Part shown: one piece after another, positions 25,301 to 35,716 of the stretch | Numbering within the stretch: position 1 is the stretch's first letter | Layout of the letters: every line of letters begins with the position of its first letter | Origin: Parapristionchus giblindavisi | Taxonomy: Eukaryota; Nematoda; Chromadorea; Rhabditida; Diplogasteridae | Reading direction: 5' to 3' | NCBI GenBank assembly: GCA_943737045.1 | Contig: CALSFV010000367.1 | Coordinates: 124,001 to 188,000 of the forward strand | Length of the DNA: 64,000 nucleotides | The notes under the pieces: model-generated | Told to the model about the DNA's origin: nothing | Databases searched by the model: none | The model's input: only the letters and a program-made list of their open reading frames with translations | Made by a program: the position numbers and the translations under genes

Positions 25301-27610
25301 AAGAAGTTAAAACAATACCACCTCAGAAGAACACAAGAGACCTGTGGTGTGTTATGTTTAACATTTTTTGATATTTTTTACACTATTGGTGTTAATTATT
25401 CAGCTGTCACTCCTTTTTCTCGGTCTGAAAACTTGAGCATACCCAGAGTTCGTGGCCTTTCCAATATCAAGCACTCTAAGATCCTTTAGACTGGCTAAAG
25501 TGTATGTTAACTCTTCTAAATTCATGCTCAATTTAAGTTCGTAAAGTCCAAGCTCCATCAATCGCTTGGCTTGACTGAGACAAGATATGTTAGAAAGTAG
25601 AGGACACGAAGAGACGTCGAGCTGGAGAAGTTGAGGAAGACCCTGAAGAAACTTTTCCACATTCTTTGATCGTAATTATTTATCAATAAATGATTTATGA
25701 ATTGATTTTTTTTATAATAATAATATTTTTTATGTGGCCAGTGGAAAAGAAAGTTACAGAATGGAGAGAATACGGGAGTATACATAAATACAATGTTACA
25801 ACTGTGGCAACGTAAGATAATGGTTTGATCGATAATAAATTGGAGAAATTCAACGAATTCTATCATTATGTGCAAAATCCAAGGAATTATTCTCTCACAC
25901 GATACCATAGAGATGTTATAACGTAATTTGCTATGTGCAAATTCAACTTTTTATTAGCATGTTTTTATTCTCACTTTTGTTCTTTGTTATTTTTTAAAAC
26001 TTTCTAGATTGAAGCTCAGGGCAAATCGTAACCAACAAACCTTTAGTATATTATAGAGAATTTCCCCAGTTAAAGTCATTGTACGTGGAATAACAAGAGT
26101 ATCCAATGTTGTGAATAAATCAATCTAAAAAAAAATTAAAAAATTCCAATTTGATATTTCACTTCATTTCAAACAACTTTATCGGCTTTATATTGCTGTT
26201 GTCACCAGCCGATAACGTTTAATATACATATTTAAATTTAGAAATTTGAAATAAAAATTTTAAAAGTACAATACATACCTTTGAAATAAAGCGTTTTGGT
26301 ATATCCTCGAATCCAATTAGTTCAAGTTGATTCAGTGTATAACATTCACACAACGATTCAGGAACAGTGAATGACTCGCCTGAATTAACCAAAATAAATA
26401 TATAAATAAATGAACCGATTATTATTATTAATGGATAAAACACAAACGTCTCTAATCCAAAATGTTATCGTAGCGACCGAAAATCGTAAGGCAAAATATT
26501 AATTTATATTTTTATCACATAAGTAAATTTTAATATTAATATTCATACAAACCTAATTTGTATTTTTTAATTATCATTTATTAAAACAGGCTTTCGGAAA
26601 AAAATATTTATTAACTTTTATCTTTTATGGAACATCTTAAGTGGCGGTAGACAGTTTTTGCAAACGGAAGTATTATTGTTTTTATTTACTTAATAATTTA
26701 AAATTTGAATAAAAGAATTTGATTTAATTTAAAATAAATGAATTTAATGAATTTAATTTAAATTCTGCTAGAAACAGCCAACTTACCATCACTATCTCTC
26801 AACTTTCCATATAAAATCAATTTCTTGAGTCGATGTTGGAGAATGGTTGATATTGAATCGTAGTCTGATTCGGTGAGTAAAATCTCTACCTGTAATTTTT
26901 GGTACAAACTAAAATGTATAAATGTAAACTAAATGACATTTACGAGAGAGTTCGCAAGAGTTGAAAATTTCAAATATATGCAAATATTGAAAGGTTGCAA
27001 ACGTTATTCTACCTATTGTACACTATTTATTTTAGCTTATTGATCGCTAGAAACACTTCTTTTTTTTGAAAAAAAATTTCGTGTTGATAGTCACGACCTG
27101 TGGCCGTATCCATGAACGTTGGCAAATTATTTTCCTACAAACGTGACAATCGTAGTGCCAAACATCCTCCGCCCCCTTATGACGTCACCTTTGATGGCAA
27201 ACAGTATGTCATCGTTCTTGGACACTTGTACTGAATCAGTTACTTTTCTTCTTGACACTTTGTCAAGCTATTCATGTCTAGCACAGCGTTGAAAAATATG
27301 ATCGAAAAAAGAGAGATAGAACGGAAAAGAGGAAAAGCGCAGACAATGAGAGTATAGCATACTGTGGCATACCGTAATTTATTGGTATTTTTTCAAACTT
27401 CAATGTGAAGGGTACCTCGGTAATAGTAAATCTCTTTGTATCAAGTAATGATAGAGAAGAATTTAGACGACATTTCCAATTCAAACTTCGAATTACACCA
27501 TTTGAAATGAAAATTGGTAGCGGTGAGTTAAATGTAGGCATTCGTTTGGATATAATAATATCAGCAAACCGATCTAGTGCTAGCTCCTCGAGGCTCTTGT
27601 AGACAAACAT
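13458..27610 (-). CDS. ZYG-11/ZER1-like gene 2 (LRR + ARM), last exon missing
   Basis: Exons in transcript order: 27610-27416, 26889-26787, 26379-26279, 26124-26041, 25663-25443, 25268-25056, 24997-24837, 19132-19008, 16626-16521, 16464-16358, 15324-15206, 15175-15018, 14820-14717, 14607-14525, 14356-14221, 14148-14078 and 13577-13458. Most junctions keep phase. The N-terminal exon reads KSLEELALDRFADI then MPTFNSPLPIFI, like the start of ZYG-11. LRR-type segments follow (LPQLLQLDVSSCPLL, LKDLRVLDIG), then ARM helices ending HTRYPGVQMFALYS. Lesions: the 25443/25268 junction is out of phase next to a MITE remnant. Exon 15324-15206 is 4 bases shorter than its copy at 48227-48105, a frameshift. 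The terminal exon present in the copy at 45321-45165 is absent here. The start of 27610 follows a TTTCAG, so an upstream exon may exist. Probably a recently damaged gene. Confidence 0.75.
15535..15722. mobile_element. Palindromic MITE, family M3
   Basis: The motif AACTAGTAGTTTACT recurs in inverted orientation, with ends like TGGTATTTCAAAACTA. Duplicate in copy D at about 48436-48631. Related copies: 11610-11812, 36962-37160, 45376-45558 and 55709-55885. Usually found next to M2 copies in ZYG-11-like introns. Confidence 0.7.
16271..16305. repeat. Poly-G tract (35 G) in ZYG-11-like intron
   Basis: A run of 35 G lies in the gene 2 intron on the plus strand, after AGGTGTGTTC. The same site has 14 G in copy D (49176-49189), 54 C in the inverted copy (50118-50171), and only 3 bases in gene 1 (near 3553) and gene E (near 62948). 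Confidence 0.95.
16877..17450. mobile_element. MITE carrying a tRNA-like segment, with internal 226 bp tandem copy
   Basis: Outer ends GGTGGTGTCTCACGT and inverse CGCGGGCCACCATC match the MITE at 59504-59846. Inside, 16935-17160 and 17161-17386 are tandem copies. On the minus strand each has a tRNA-like module: TAGCGCAGTGGTAAACG as an A-box and CAAGTTCGAAACC as a B-box. The copy in 49308-49560 has only one unit. Confidence 0.7.
17819..18804. repeat. Fold-back element, about 1 kb
   Basis: Arms of about 430 bp begin TATGAGGCCGTTTGCGAGAG and end with the inverse. The centre, 18240-18395, is a GA/CT-rich spacer. Lies in the gene 2 intron between exons 19008 and 16626. Confidence 0.85.
19240..19974. 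mobile_element. 735 bp fold-back element, ATAA target duplication
   Basis: The ends CACGCATGTCACCTAAG and its inverse are flanked by ATAA (19236-19239 and 19975-19978). Gene 1 retains the unoccupied version of this intron position near 1140 (GATATTATTTAGG), confirming an insertion into gene 2. Confidence 0.85.
20663..22599. mobile_element. 1.94 kb fold-back element, family T (TTAA-type)
   Basis: Inverted arms of about 0.9 kb share CGACCACCCCCGGACACG near both ends. Flanks are TTAC and TTAA. A shorter relative lies at 61074-62500. Mirror-image frames in the arms translate to matching peptides (for example FPEQMLYFPNDWCGIV on both strands), but these are not recognised as a protein family. Confidence 0.8.
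22632..24115. mobile_element. 1.48 kb fold-back element with TTAA duplication
   Basis: The ends GACATCGGCTCAGT and inverse are flanked by TTAA (22628-22631 and 24116-24119). The arms of about 700 bp are close inverted copies; both contain RRISEKNEKSKDPSFEINGP-coding sequence as mirrored frames. Together with its neighbours it inflates one gene 2 intron to 5.7 kb. Confidence 0.85.
24118..24238. mobile_element. Short palindromic MITE, family M1 (about 120 bp)
   Basis: The consensus starts TTTAAAGGGAGCGTAACC, has a GTTGTTAGAGAACAGAGAAA centre, and ends with the inverse. Other copies: about 13770-13900, 39852-39970, 42366-42466, 46672-46798 and 57274-57387. TTTAAA ends suggest TTAA targeting. 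Frames through it give recurrent SLVVREQRNSV-like peptides that are not genes. Confidence 0.8.
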
Positions 27611-28009
27611 CTGAAATTAACAGTTTTTAAAATTTTAGTTAAACTCCTTCCGTGCGCAGTTTTTGCGAGACTCGCGCGAATTAATGTTCATAGTTGAGCA
27701 AAACTGATGATTATAGGGACCTGGTAAAAGAATAAACACAATGGTGACGGATTCTGGTATTTTTCATACCAGGAAAAGGTTAATTTCCTACCTAGATCCT
27801 TGCCGAAATCTTTACTGAGATACTGGTATGAAATGCTACCGGAATCCCGGGATCGCTACTGTGTAAGAGAGCGCTCTTCCGGATTTCAGGTTTGAAACAA
27901 CTACCTTTTGCTAACTTTCTATCGTCACAGTTTGTTCACGAAAATATTCGCGCGAGACCACCATTAAATATACCAAATCATGGGTCATGCGCTCTGTGTG
28001 TTGCAGCTG

Positions 28010-28755
28010 GGGAGGTGGTGTTTTGACGCTTTTTTCTATGTATTAAGTGATTCATAATTAAGAATGATATCCATGTATGTAAAGGCAATTGTAAATTGCG
28101 ATATTCAAGGCTCACGCGGTATTGTGGGAGATCACTGCTAGGCAAGTGATAACTCAAGGCGAATTCAGCCCATGCAATTAGTTATCGAAATGACAAATGT
28201 GAAACAAGGGTATATTATTTTAACAGCATTAAATGATGCATAATATTTTTGAATAATTAGATTGGCAAAATAGATTGAAATTTACAAATTCAGTGTTCCT
28301 TGATATTTTAATTTTTTGAAGGACTTTCGATAGTAAAATAGGAAAGACATTGGTTAGGTAGAAATGAAGCTCTGAGAATTAGAGAGAGAATGAAACGGAA
28401 AAATTAAAAATGGGTAGTGTTGGAAAGGAAAAAACTCCAATAAATCAAAAAAGAATGTAGTGGGCGATGGTCCTAATGTCTATCACTCTACTTTTGCAAG
28501 ATAAAGCTCGCACACCTTACAGAGAAGGCTTGCTTCATATTAGTTTCTCACCCAGCATATCATTGCCAGAGGGAACTATCGGGTGACCTAGTTTTCTCAA
28601 TCCCTCGATCTTTTCTCTCTCTCCTTTCCCACTCCCTACTCATACCGTAGTCACAAAACAATTCTCTTACGGGATATTCTGTTCTAATAAATTGACTGTT
28701 TAGAACAGAACATCAGAAATTAAACTTCTTACTTTTCAAGAGGATTTTCGCAGCA
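28010..28755 (+). repeat. Unclassified interspersed repeat L
   Basis: The same roughly 0.75-0.85 kb sequence (with GGGAGATCACTGCTAGGCAA and TTGACTGTTTAGAACAGAAC) recurs at about 31470-32330 (+), 33835-34210 (-, partial), 50497-51055 (-) and 52315-53165 (+). Here it directly abuts the ABCC exon; at 31470 it directly precedes the eEF1B retrocopy. No coding frame is conserved across all copies. A/T-rich, no clear ends. Confidence 0.75.
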
Positions 28756-28839
28756 AATGGTGGAGAGAAGAAACCTTTCGTTCCCAAAGGAAAGATCATC
28801 GAGAAAGAAGCGATGGAGACGGGAAAGGTACGAAACTAA

Positions 28840-29258
28840 CAAGGGAACTGTCTCAACTCAATGTGGCCATATGACATGGAAATAATTTACCTGAATCAGT
28901 TTTCGATGCTGATTACGAATCCGTTATCAAACGTTGCCAAATCGAGCTGAGATTCGAGAAAATCGATCTTGAAAATCGACTTTTTGATTCGAAAATTCAC
29001 AACTTGACTACAATATCTACTAAATTCCAGCAGGAGGTGTTTGGATAATTGATGGATGAGTTTATGAACGCATTGGTATGGTTTATATAGGAAGTCTAAC
29101 GAATTTCCGATTAAACTAGCGAATTTTAATATCGATTTTCTCGAATCTCACCTCGATTGGGCAAAGTTTGAAAACGGATTCGTAATCAGCATCGAAAACT
29201 GATTCAGGTAAATTATTCCCATGTCATATGGCCACATTAAGTTGGGATAGTTCCCTTG
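28840..29258. mobile_element. 419 bp fold-back MITE, TAA target duplication
   Basis: Second member of the CAAGGGAACT family, inserted in the intron of the ABCC fragment just after its GTACG donor. TAA flanks both ends (28837-28839 and 29259-29261). Confidence 0.85.
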
Positions 29259-29326
29259 TAAGGAGTCTATTTTTTTTTTAAATTTCATTTTTTCGTTTAG
29301 GTAAAATGGACAGTGTACTCGACATA

Positions 29327-30763
29327 CAGTATCGTCCAAAAGTAATGGGACACTTATTCATTTTTTTATAACTTTTGAACCAGGAAAGCAATCAAGCTGA
29401 TCTTTTGAGTCAATGTAGAGAATTTATCAAGGAATATTACCATGATGTGTTGGTGTAATTAACTTAGTTAATTTTTGCGTAGTGATGAAGCTACCGAAGT
29501 ACACTTTCTTGAAAATTCCCATTTCTTTAGTGAAAAGCCCTGTTCTTCGGGAACACTGTGAGCGTGGTGAACCCCACTAGGGCTGTATAGTCAAACAATC
29601 CGGAATGGCTCCGACTCCGATTTCAAGCTGTGGCAGGGTTGCAACTTTGACCTAAAAAAATTTATAACTCGGCATCTAGATGTGATAACGACCCTTTCTA
29701 AGCTCCAAAATGATGCTAGTGGTGAGTAATGTTTTTCCCCAGATTATGGTAGTCATAGCTCGTCATTTGCCCTCAGGGCATGAAAATCATTTTTTTTCAA
29801 AAGGACTGATTTTGAGACCCTACCGTTCAGAGGGCTTGTCTTCTAAAATTATGGTTCCTCCGCAGGTACCTTTGCAATGTATCAAATAAGTATTTCCCTT
29901 ATTTTGATAAAGTTCCGATTCCTTTCCGACCCGCAGCAAACGTTATGCTGAGGTCTACTCGGTGCGCGCTCTTGCGCTGTCTCTCTTACTGCTCTCATCC
30001 CTGGGCCTCTATTGATGAAATCTCTTCGTTTCAAAGTACCAATGCATGTTACAGATGTTCACAAAAGTTTTTATACTATTGCTGAACTTTGATCTTTGAT
30101 CTTTGTATTTTGATCTTTACTCGCTACAACCGAGTAGACCTCAGCATAACGTTTGCTGCGGGTCTGAAAGGAATCGGAACTTAATCAAAATAAGGGAAAT
30201 ACTTATTTGATACATTGCAAAGCTACCTGCGGAGGAACCATAATTTTAGAAGACAAGCCCTCTGAACGGTAGGGTCTCAAAATCAGTCCTTTCGAAAAAA
30301 TTGATTTTCATGCCCTGAGGGCAAATAACGAGCTATGACTACCATAATCTGGGGAAAAGCATTACTCGCCACTAGCATCATTTTGGAGCTTAGAACGGGT
30401 CGTTATCACATCTAGAAGCCGAGTTATAAATTATTTAGGTCAAAGTTGCAACCCTGCCACAGCTTGAAATCGGAGTCGGAGCCATTCCGGATTGTTTGAC
30501 TGTACAGCCCTAGTGGGGGTCTCCACTCTCACAGTGTTCCCGAAGAACAGGGCTTTTCACTAAAGAAATGGGAATTTTCAAAAAAGTGTACTTCGGTAGC
30601 TTCATCACTACGCAAAAATTAACTAAGTTAATTACACCAACACATCATGGTAATATTCCTTGATAAATTCTCTACGTTGACTCAAAAGATCAGCTTGATT
30701 GCTTTCCTGGTTCAAAAGTTATAAAAAAATGAAAAAGTGTCCCATTACTTTTGGACGATACTG
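29327..30763. mobile_element. 1437 bp fold-back element with Tc1-like ends, inside ABCC exon
   Basis: Ends read CAGTATCGTCCAAAAGTAAT in inverted orientation, flanked by TA duplications (29325-29326 and 30764-30765). The two halves are near-complete inverted copies of about 700 bp. There is no transposase frame, so it is non-autonomous and probably mobilised by a Tc1/mariner transposase. Confidence 0.88.
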
Positions 30764-32344
30764 TACGTCAAATCTATCGGCTTCGGGACTGTTTTATTCT
30801 TCTGTGCTGTCTATATTGTTTCGTCTGTTCTGGGAGTAAGGAAATTTTCTAAAAAAATTCCATTGTCACTATAGTATAACGTACAATCTCCGACGATAAT
30901 ATCCTTATTACTTAATGTGCTGTTGCCATTAAGGTATTCTCCAACATCTGGCTTGCCAATTGGTCTGATGATGCGGTGAGAATTCAATCAAGTCCTGATG
31001 GAGCCAGTGAAACAAACAAGAGACTGCTAATCTATATGGGATTGGCACAAGGTATCCTTTCATTTAATTTAATTTCATTTATGTCATATCTTGATGTTTC
31101 ATCACGTGAAAATGAAATGCTTTGCCCAAACATTGGGTAATTATGAGCAGAATGAAATATGTGATTTCAACCAATCACCATATCTTGGCCCATAGATTGA
31201 TTTTTCGAACATCGTTATCGATCGTATTGAGTTGATTCTGATTCATGCCATTGTTCTATACAACAAGTGAATACATTGTTTAGATTGACATCAATACGAT
31301 AATTCATTTTGAGCACTGACCATCTGTACTGCATCTGTCATCATGGCCCTGGGAATGGTTAAAGCATCTCGAACTCTCCATACGAGTATTCTCGGTACGA
31401 TCTCTACAGTTTGTTCGCGAAAATATTGGCGGAAGACCACCTTTAAATATGCCCCCACCATGGGTCTCGCGCTCTGTGTGTTACGGATTTTAACGCTTTT
31501 TTTCTATGTATGAAGTGATTCATAATTAAGAATTATATCCATGTATGTAAAGGCAAATGTAAATTGCGATATTCTAGGCACACGCGGTATTGTGGGAGAT
31601 CACTGCTAGGCAAGTGATAGCTCAAGGCCAATTCAGCCCATGCAAATAGTTATCGAAATGACAAATGTGAAACAAGGCTATTTTTTTAACATTTTTCATA
31701 TTATTTTAACAGTGTTAAATTGTGCATAATTTTTTGAGTAATTAGATTTACAAAATGCATTGAAATTTTTAAATTTTCAAGTTCAGTGCTACTTGATATT
31801 TTAATTTTTTGAAGGACTTTCGATAGTAAAATATGAAAGACATTGGTAAGGTAAAATTGGTAATGTGTGTTCAGGGCTCTGTCAAGAATTACAGAGATAA
31901 TGAAAAGGAAAAATTAAAAATGGGTAGTGTTGGATAGGAAAAAACTACAATAAATCAAAAAAAAATGTAGTGTGCCATTGTCCTAATGTCTATCACTCTA
32001 CTTTTGCAAGATAATGCACGCACACCTTACAGAGAAGGCTTGCTTCATATTAGTTTCTCACCCAGCATATCTTATCCAGAGGGAACTATCGGTCTCTCAA
32101 TCCCTCGATCTTTTCTCTCTCTCCTTTCCCACTCTTACCGTATTCACAAAATAATTCTCTTATGGGATATTCTGTTCTAATAAATTGACTGTTTAGAACA
32201 GAACATCATAAATTAAACTTCTTACTTTTCAAGAGGATTTCGCAGCAATTTCTTATAATAAGAAATTGTAGAGTAAGAAATTATAAATATAAGTAAATTT
32301 TCTGTGTGAGTACCCGCTTTTTTCAACCAAGGACGCATGTATTT

Positions 32345-33076
32345 TTCGATCTCAAGAACCCCCTAAATGCCCTCAATGATGCCCTCGCCACTCAGGCCTT
32401 TGCCACTGGCTTCACCGTCTCTGGTGAGGACTCGAACCTTTTCGAGACCTTGAAGGGTGCTCCCGATGCCAAGAAGTTCCCCCACCTCGCTCGTTGGTAT
32501 GCCAACATCGCTTCTTACGAAAGAAGGAGCGTTCTGAGTGGCCTGGAGCCTCTACTTCCACTGCTGCCGCTGGAGGTGACGATGATGAGGATATCGACCT
32601 CTTCGGATCAGACTCTGAAGACGAGGAGAAGGCTTGCGTTACTGCCGCGCGCCTGAGAGAGTATGCCGCCAAGAAGTCTAATGCACTGTTACATTTACCT
32701 TACGTGCCTACGCCGTAACCCCCTCCGTCGCGCCGGACACGCGACGGAGGGGGTTACGGCGTAGGCACGTAAGGTAAATGTAACAGTGCATAAGAAGCCC
32801 GGACCTATCGCCAAGTCTAACATCATCTTCGATGTCAAGCCTTGGGATGACACCATCGACGTAAAGGAGATCGAAAAGAACATTCGCTCAATTGAGATGG
32901 ACGGACTTGTCTGGGGCTCCGGAAAGATCCTCCCTGTCGCAATCGGAATCAACAAGCTCCAAATTTGCTGCGTCGTTGAGGATGATAAGGTCTCCACTGA
33001 TGCTCTTGAGGAGCAAATCACCGGATTCGAGGACCTCGTTCAGTCCGTCGACGTTGTTGCTTTCAACAAAGTCTAA
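32345..33076 (+). pseudogene. eEF1B-beta/delta (guanine-exchange factor) processed retrocopy
   Basis: The sequence reads almost the whole translation elongation factor 1B beta chain without introns: LNALNDALATQAFATGF and GAPDAKKFPHLARWY, the acidic DDDEDIDLFGSDSEDEE stretch, [25 protein letters not shown], and the C terminus DVVAFNKV. In eukaryotes this subunit recharges eEF1A with GTP. Lesions: one A is missing in the run after ASYE near 32520, shifting frame. A 109 bp perfect-type hairpin element at 32682-32790 interrupts the KK-SKKPGP region. The 5' end lacks the normal start region. Direct repeats of an 11-base motif (cttttttcaac) near 32320 and 33168 look like target-site duplications of L1-type retroposition. 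No poly(A) tail is visible. Confidence 0.88.
32682..32790. mobile_element. 109 bp hairpin MITE inserted in eEF1B retrocopy
   Basis: The two halves are inverted copies starting TGCACTGTTACATTTACC, with a GC-rich centre. TAA flanks both sides (32679-32681 and 32791-32793). Removing element plus one TAA (112 bp) rejoins the eEF1B frame. A TWA target duplication is typical of PIF/Harbinger (Tourist) MITEs. Confidence 0.85.
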
Positions 33077-33149
33077 GCATGTGCGTTTCGCTAATTTCTG
33101 CTCACATATCACAATTACACCGTGTGAGATGAAGATAGTATAAAATTTA

Positions 33150-34210
33150 TTTATAGGACAGTTCTTTTTTCAACGAGTTATTGAACCTTCTCGAACTTTC
33201 AAGAGTTTCTGGAACTTTCTGAAATGTTCCTTTTCGATCTTTACACACCTTACAAATGGTTTACGGGAGGTAATTTGTGTTACGGGAGCAGGGATAGAGA
33301 AAAAGGTTAGCTTCTTATTCCACACTCTCTCGAAAAGACACAGTAGATAATGCTCTCTCGCTTGAAAACGTACCTAACAAACCAATTTCCCATTTTTCTC
33401 CGCCCCACAGCTCAGAAACCGGCTCGACATCTCCACTTCAAATCTCGGCCGTTTTTGATCTACCGATTGGGTGATTAATAATGTCTACCAAGATGATAAG
33501 TGGGTATCGCACGGTAACCCCGATATAATGATGGAATGGCTGCCCGCTTGGAAGGGTGCTAAAACTGTCCCTAAACGCTATAGGAAAGAAAGGCAAAAGT
33601 CGCCCTCATTCTTCTTCCGCTCTCTTGGTGTGGTTTATTACTATCTGTACCCTGATGGCATTCTGAAGGTGTGTAAAGATCGAAAAGGAACATTTCAGAA
33701 AGTTCCAGAAGCTCTCGAAAGTTCTAGGTTCTAGAACAATCGCGAACTACGAAGAAAGTATAGCGCATATACATCTTAAACCAAAGTTAAACGTTTTAAA
33801 GCAATTTTGGTTAAAAAAAAGGCGAATTTGGTACTCACACAGAAAATATACTTAAATTTATAATCTCTTACTCTTCATTTTCTTATTATAAGAAATATCT
33901 GCGAAAATCCTCTTGAAAAGTAAGCATTTAATTTCTGATGCTCTGTTCTAAACAGTCAATTATTAGAACAGAATATCCCGTAAGAGAATTTTTTTGTGAA
34001 TACGGTAGGAGTAGGGAGTGGGAAAGGAGAGTGAGAAAAGATCGAGGGATTGAGAGAACCAGGTCACCCGATAGTTCCTTCTGGCAATGATATGCTGGGT
34101 GAGAAACTAATATGAAGCAAGCCTTCTCTGTAAGGTGTGCGAGCTTTATCTTGCAAAAGTAGAGTGATAGACATTAGGACCGTGGCCCATTACAGTCTTT
34201 TTGATTTATT
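33150..34210 (-). repeat. Repeat L and its downstream extension, inverted
   Basis: 33410-34210 is largely the reverse complement of about 52800-53590. It includes the frame VYQDDKWVSHGNPDIMM seen on opposite strands at 33471 and 53529. The frame is shared but matches no family I recognise. Together with 31470-32330 it makes an inverted pair around the eEF1B retrocopy. Confidence 0.65.
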
Positions 34211-35716
34211 GTCGTTCATTAAGTTGAGAGAGTTCCCTTGTTAGAAATAATTTCTTAGAATTATGCAAGTATTCGATTGCGCCCACTCCCGAAATAACAA
34301 TTATTAGGAAACGTCGCCAAACCACACCAACTCCTTAAGCGCTTTGTCAACAGGAAGGATTTCCAAGTGCCAGTAAACTTCACACGTGGAATCTCTAATT
34401 ATAATACATAAAACAGGAAAACTAGAAAATGTGAATAAGCTCTATGCGGGCACAGTTTTCTTTTGCGGTATAGTCATATCATCACTTATTAATGCGGCAT
34501 CGATTCTGTGTATATATAGGTTTCCGCATTTATAGACAAAATTGCGGGTATTTACCCGGAAAAAAGTATACTTTACCGAAATTTTTATGAGAACAGACAA
34601 TTTACGAATTACTTTTGTGTGTGGGTAGTCATATTCTTCAAAACAATTGCGGGTTGGACTATCCCACGATATAACCAGGAGCCACCTCTGATGTAACGGT
34701 TTACATTAGAGTTCGCTATTCGGGGGGTTGCGGGCCCGCAATGGCTCGTAAAATCATTGCGCCACCGCAATGGCATTTGGCCCACAATAGCATGCGGGCC
34801 ATTGCGGGCCCGCATCCCACACCCCGAATAGCGAGCTCCAGTTTACATGCCATAGATTTCGAACCCGGGCGCTTGGCTTGCCAGACGAGCTCCGGTATTT
34901 TTTACTCGCGGGGCACACCATTCAATCCCGTGGTGTGGGGTACACCACGGGGTAGAACACTTAGATGGTGTACCCCGCGAGCTGTGGCTCTCGACGGTGT
35001 ACCCCGCGGTGTGGGAAGACGGTGTGCCCCGCGAGATTTGATGTCCACCCCGCGAGGCACACCATCCCTTACACACCTTGGTGCACCTCGCGGTGTACCC
35101 CTCGATTGGCCTCTCAACGGTATGCCCCCGCGAGGAGAAAAAAATCGTTCACACTTTGATATGAGAGAATGTTTGACAATATATTCTCGCTCGATCTCTA
35201 AAGGCGACATACCGCGACGCCATAATCGTCTCGCGGCGTACCACATTCCATCTAATGAATTGAACAAGGAAATAAAAAAAATTAATAGCCATGATCATTG
35301 ACTTTTCCGTTAACCTGAACGCCATAGAAATTAAAAGAAATATAGTTATTGATTATTGTTTTACAAAAATGAACACCAGAGCGCGCTCAATTACTGACCG
35401 CACCACCGAGTCAGACGAAGATGAAATGCTAAATGAGCGAATAGGACCGCACTGCAGAGAAAAATGCAAAAGAAAGTGAATGAAAAGAGTGAAGTGTGAC
35501 GGACAGACAGACAGACAGACGTGCCTTCTCATATTATTATATTATAGAATAAAGTAATTCATTTTTCGTCAATACCGCATCTATTTCGATACTCTCAGAG
35601 AGTATCGCTTGGCAAGAGAAATGTGATAGACTTGCATGAACATTCGCTGGTCTTCACCTTGAAACTAAATTATCTTTAAAAAATGTTGTATTAAAATTCC
35701 TGTGTGTTCCTTGTAG

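Larger units (their letters stand above)
28756..31051 (+). pseudogene. ABCC/MRP-type ABC transporter fragment, exon split by transposon
   Basis: Three exons are visible. 28756-28827 encodes KGKIIEKEAMETGK, the linker of ABCC exporters before the second membrane domain. 29301-29326 resumes at 30766-30835 and encodes VKWTVYSTYVKSIGF, then a hydrophobic helix. 30934-31051 encodes SNIWLANWSDDA and RLLIYMGLAQ. ABCC/MRP proteins carry 'KETMETG.VK..VY..Y' followed by 'LW...WS.D' here, so the family call is firm. The middle exon is cut by a 1437 bp fold-back element with a TA duplication, and the preceding intron holds another fold-back element. No other transporter exons lie nearby. The piece is flanked by copies of one unclassified repeat, suggesting it was captured by duplication. 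Confidence 0.8.

Noticed and set aside
33471..33734. Frame with VYQDDKWVSHGNPDIMM considered as a transposase
   Set aside because: Shared with 53335-53529 only because both lie in the repeat L extension. No DDE or DNA-binding motif was identified.
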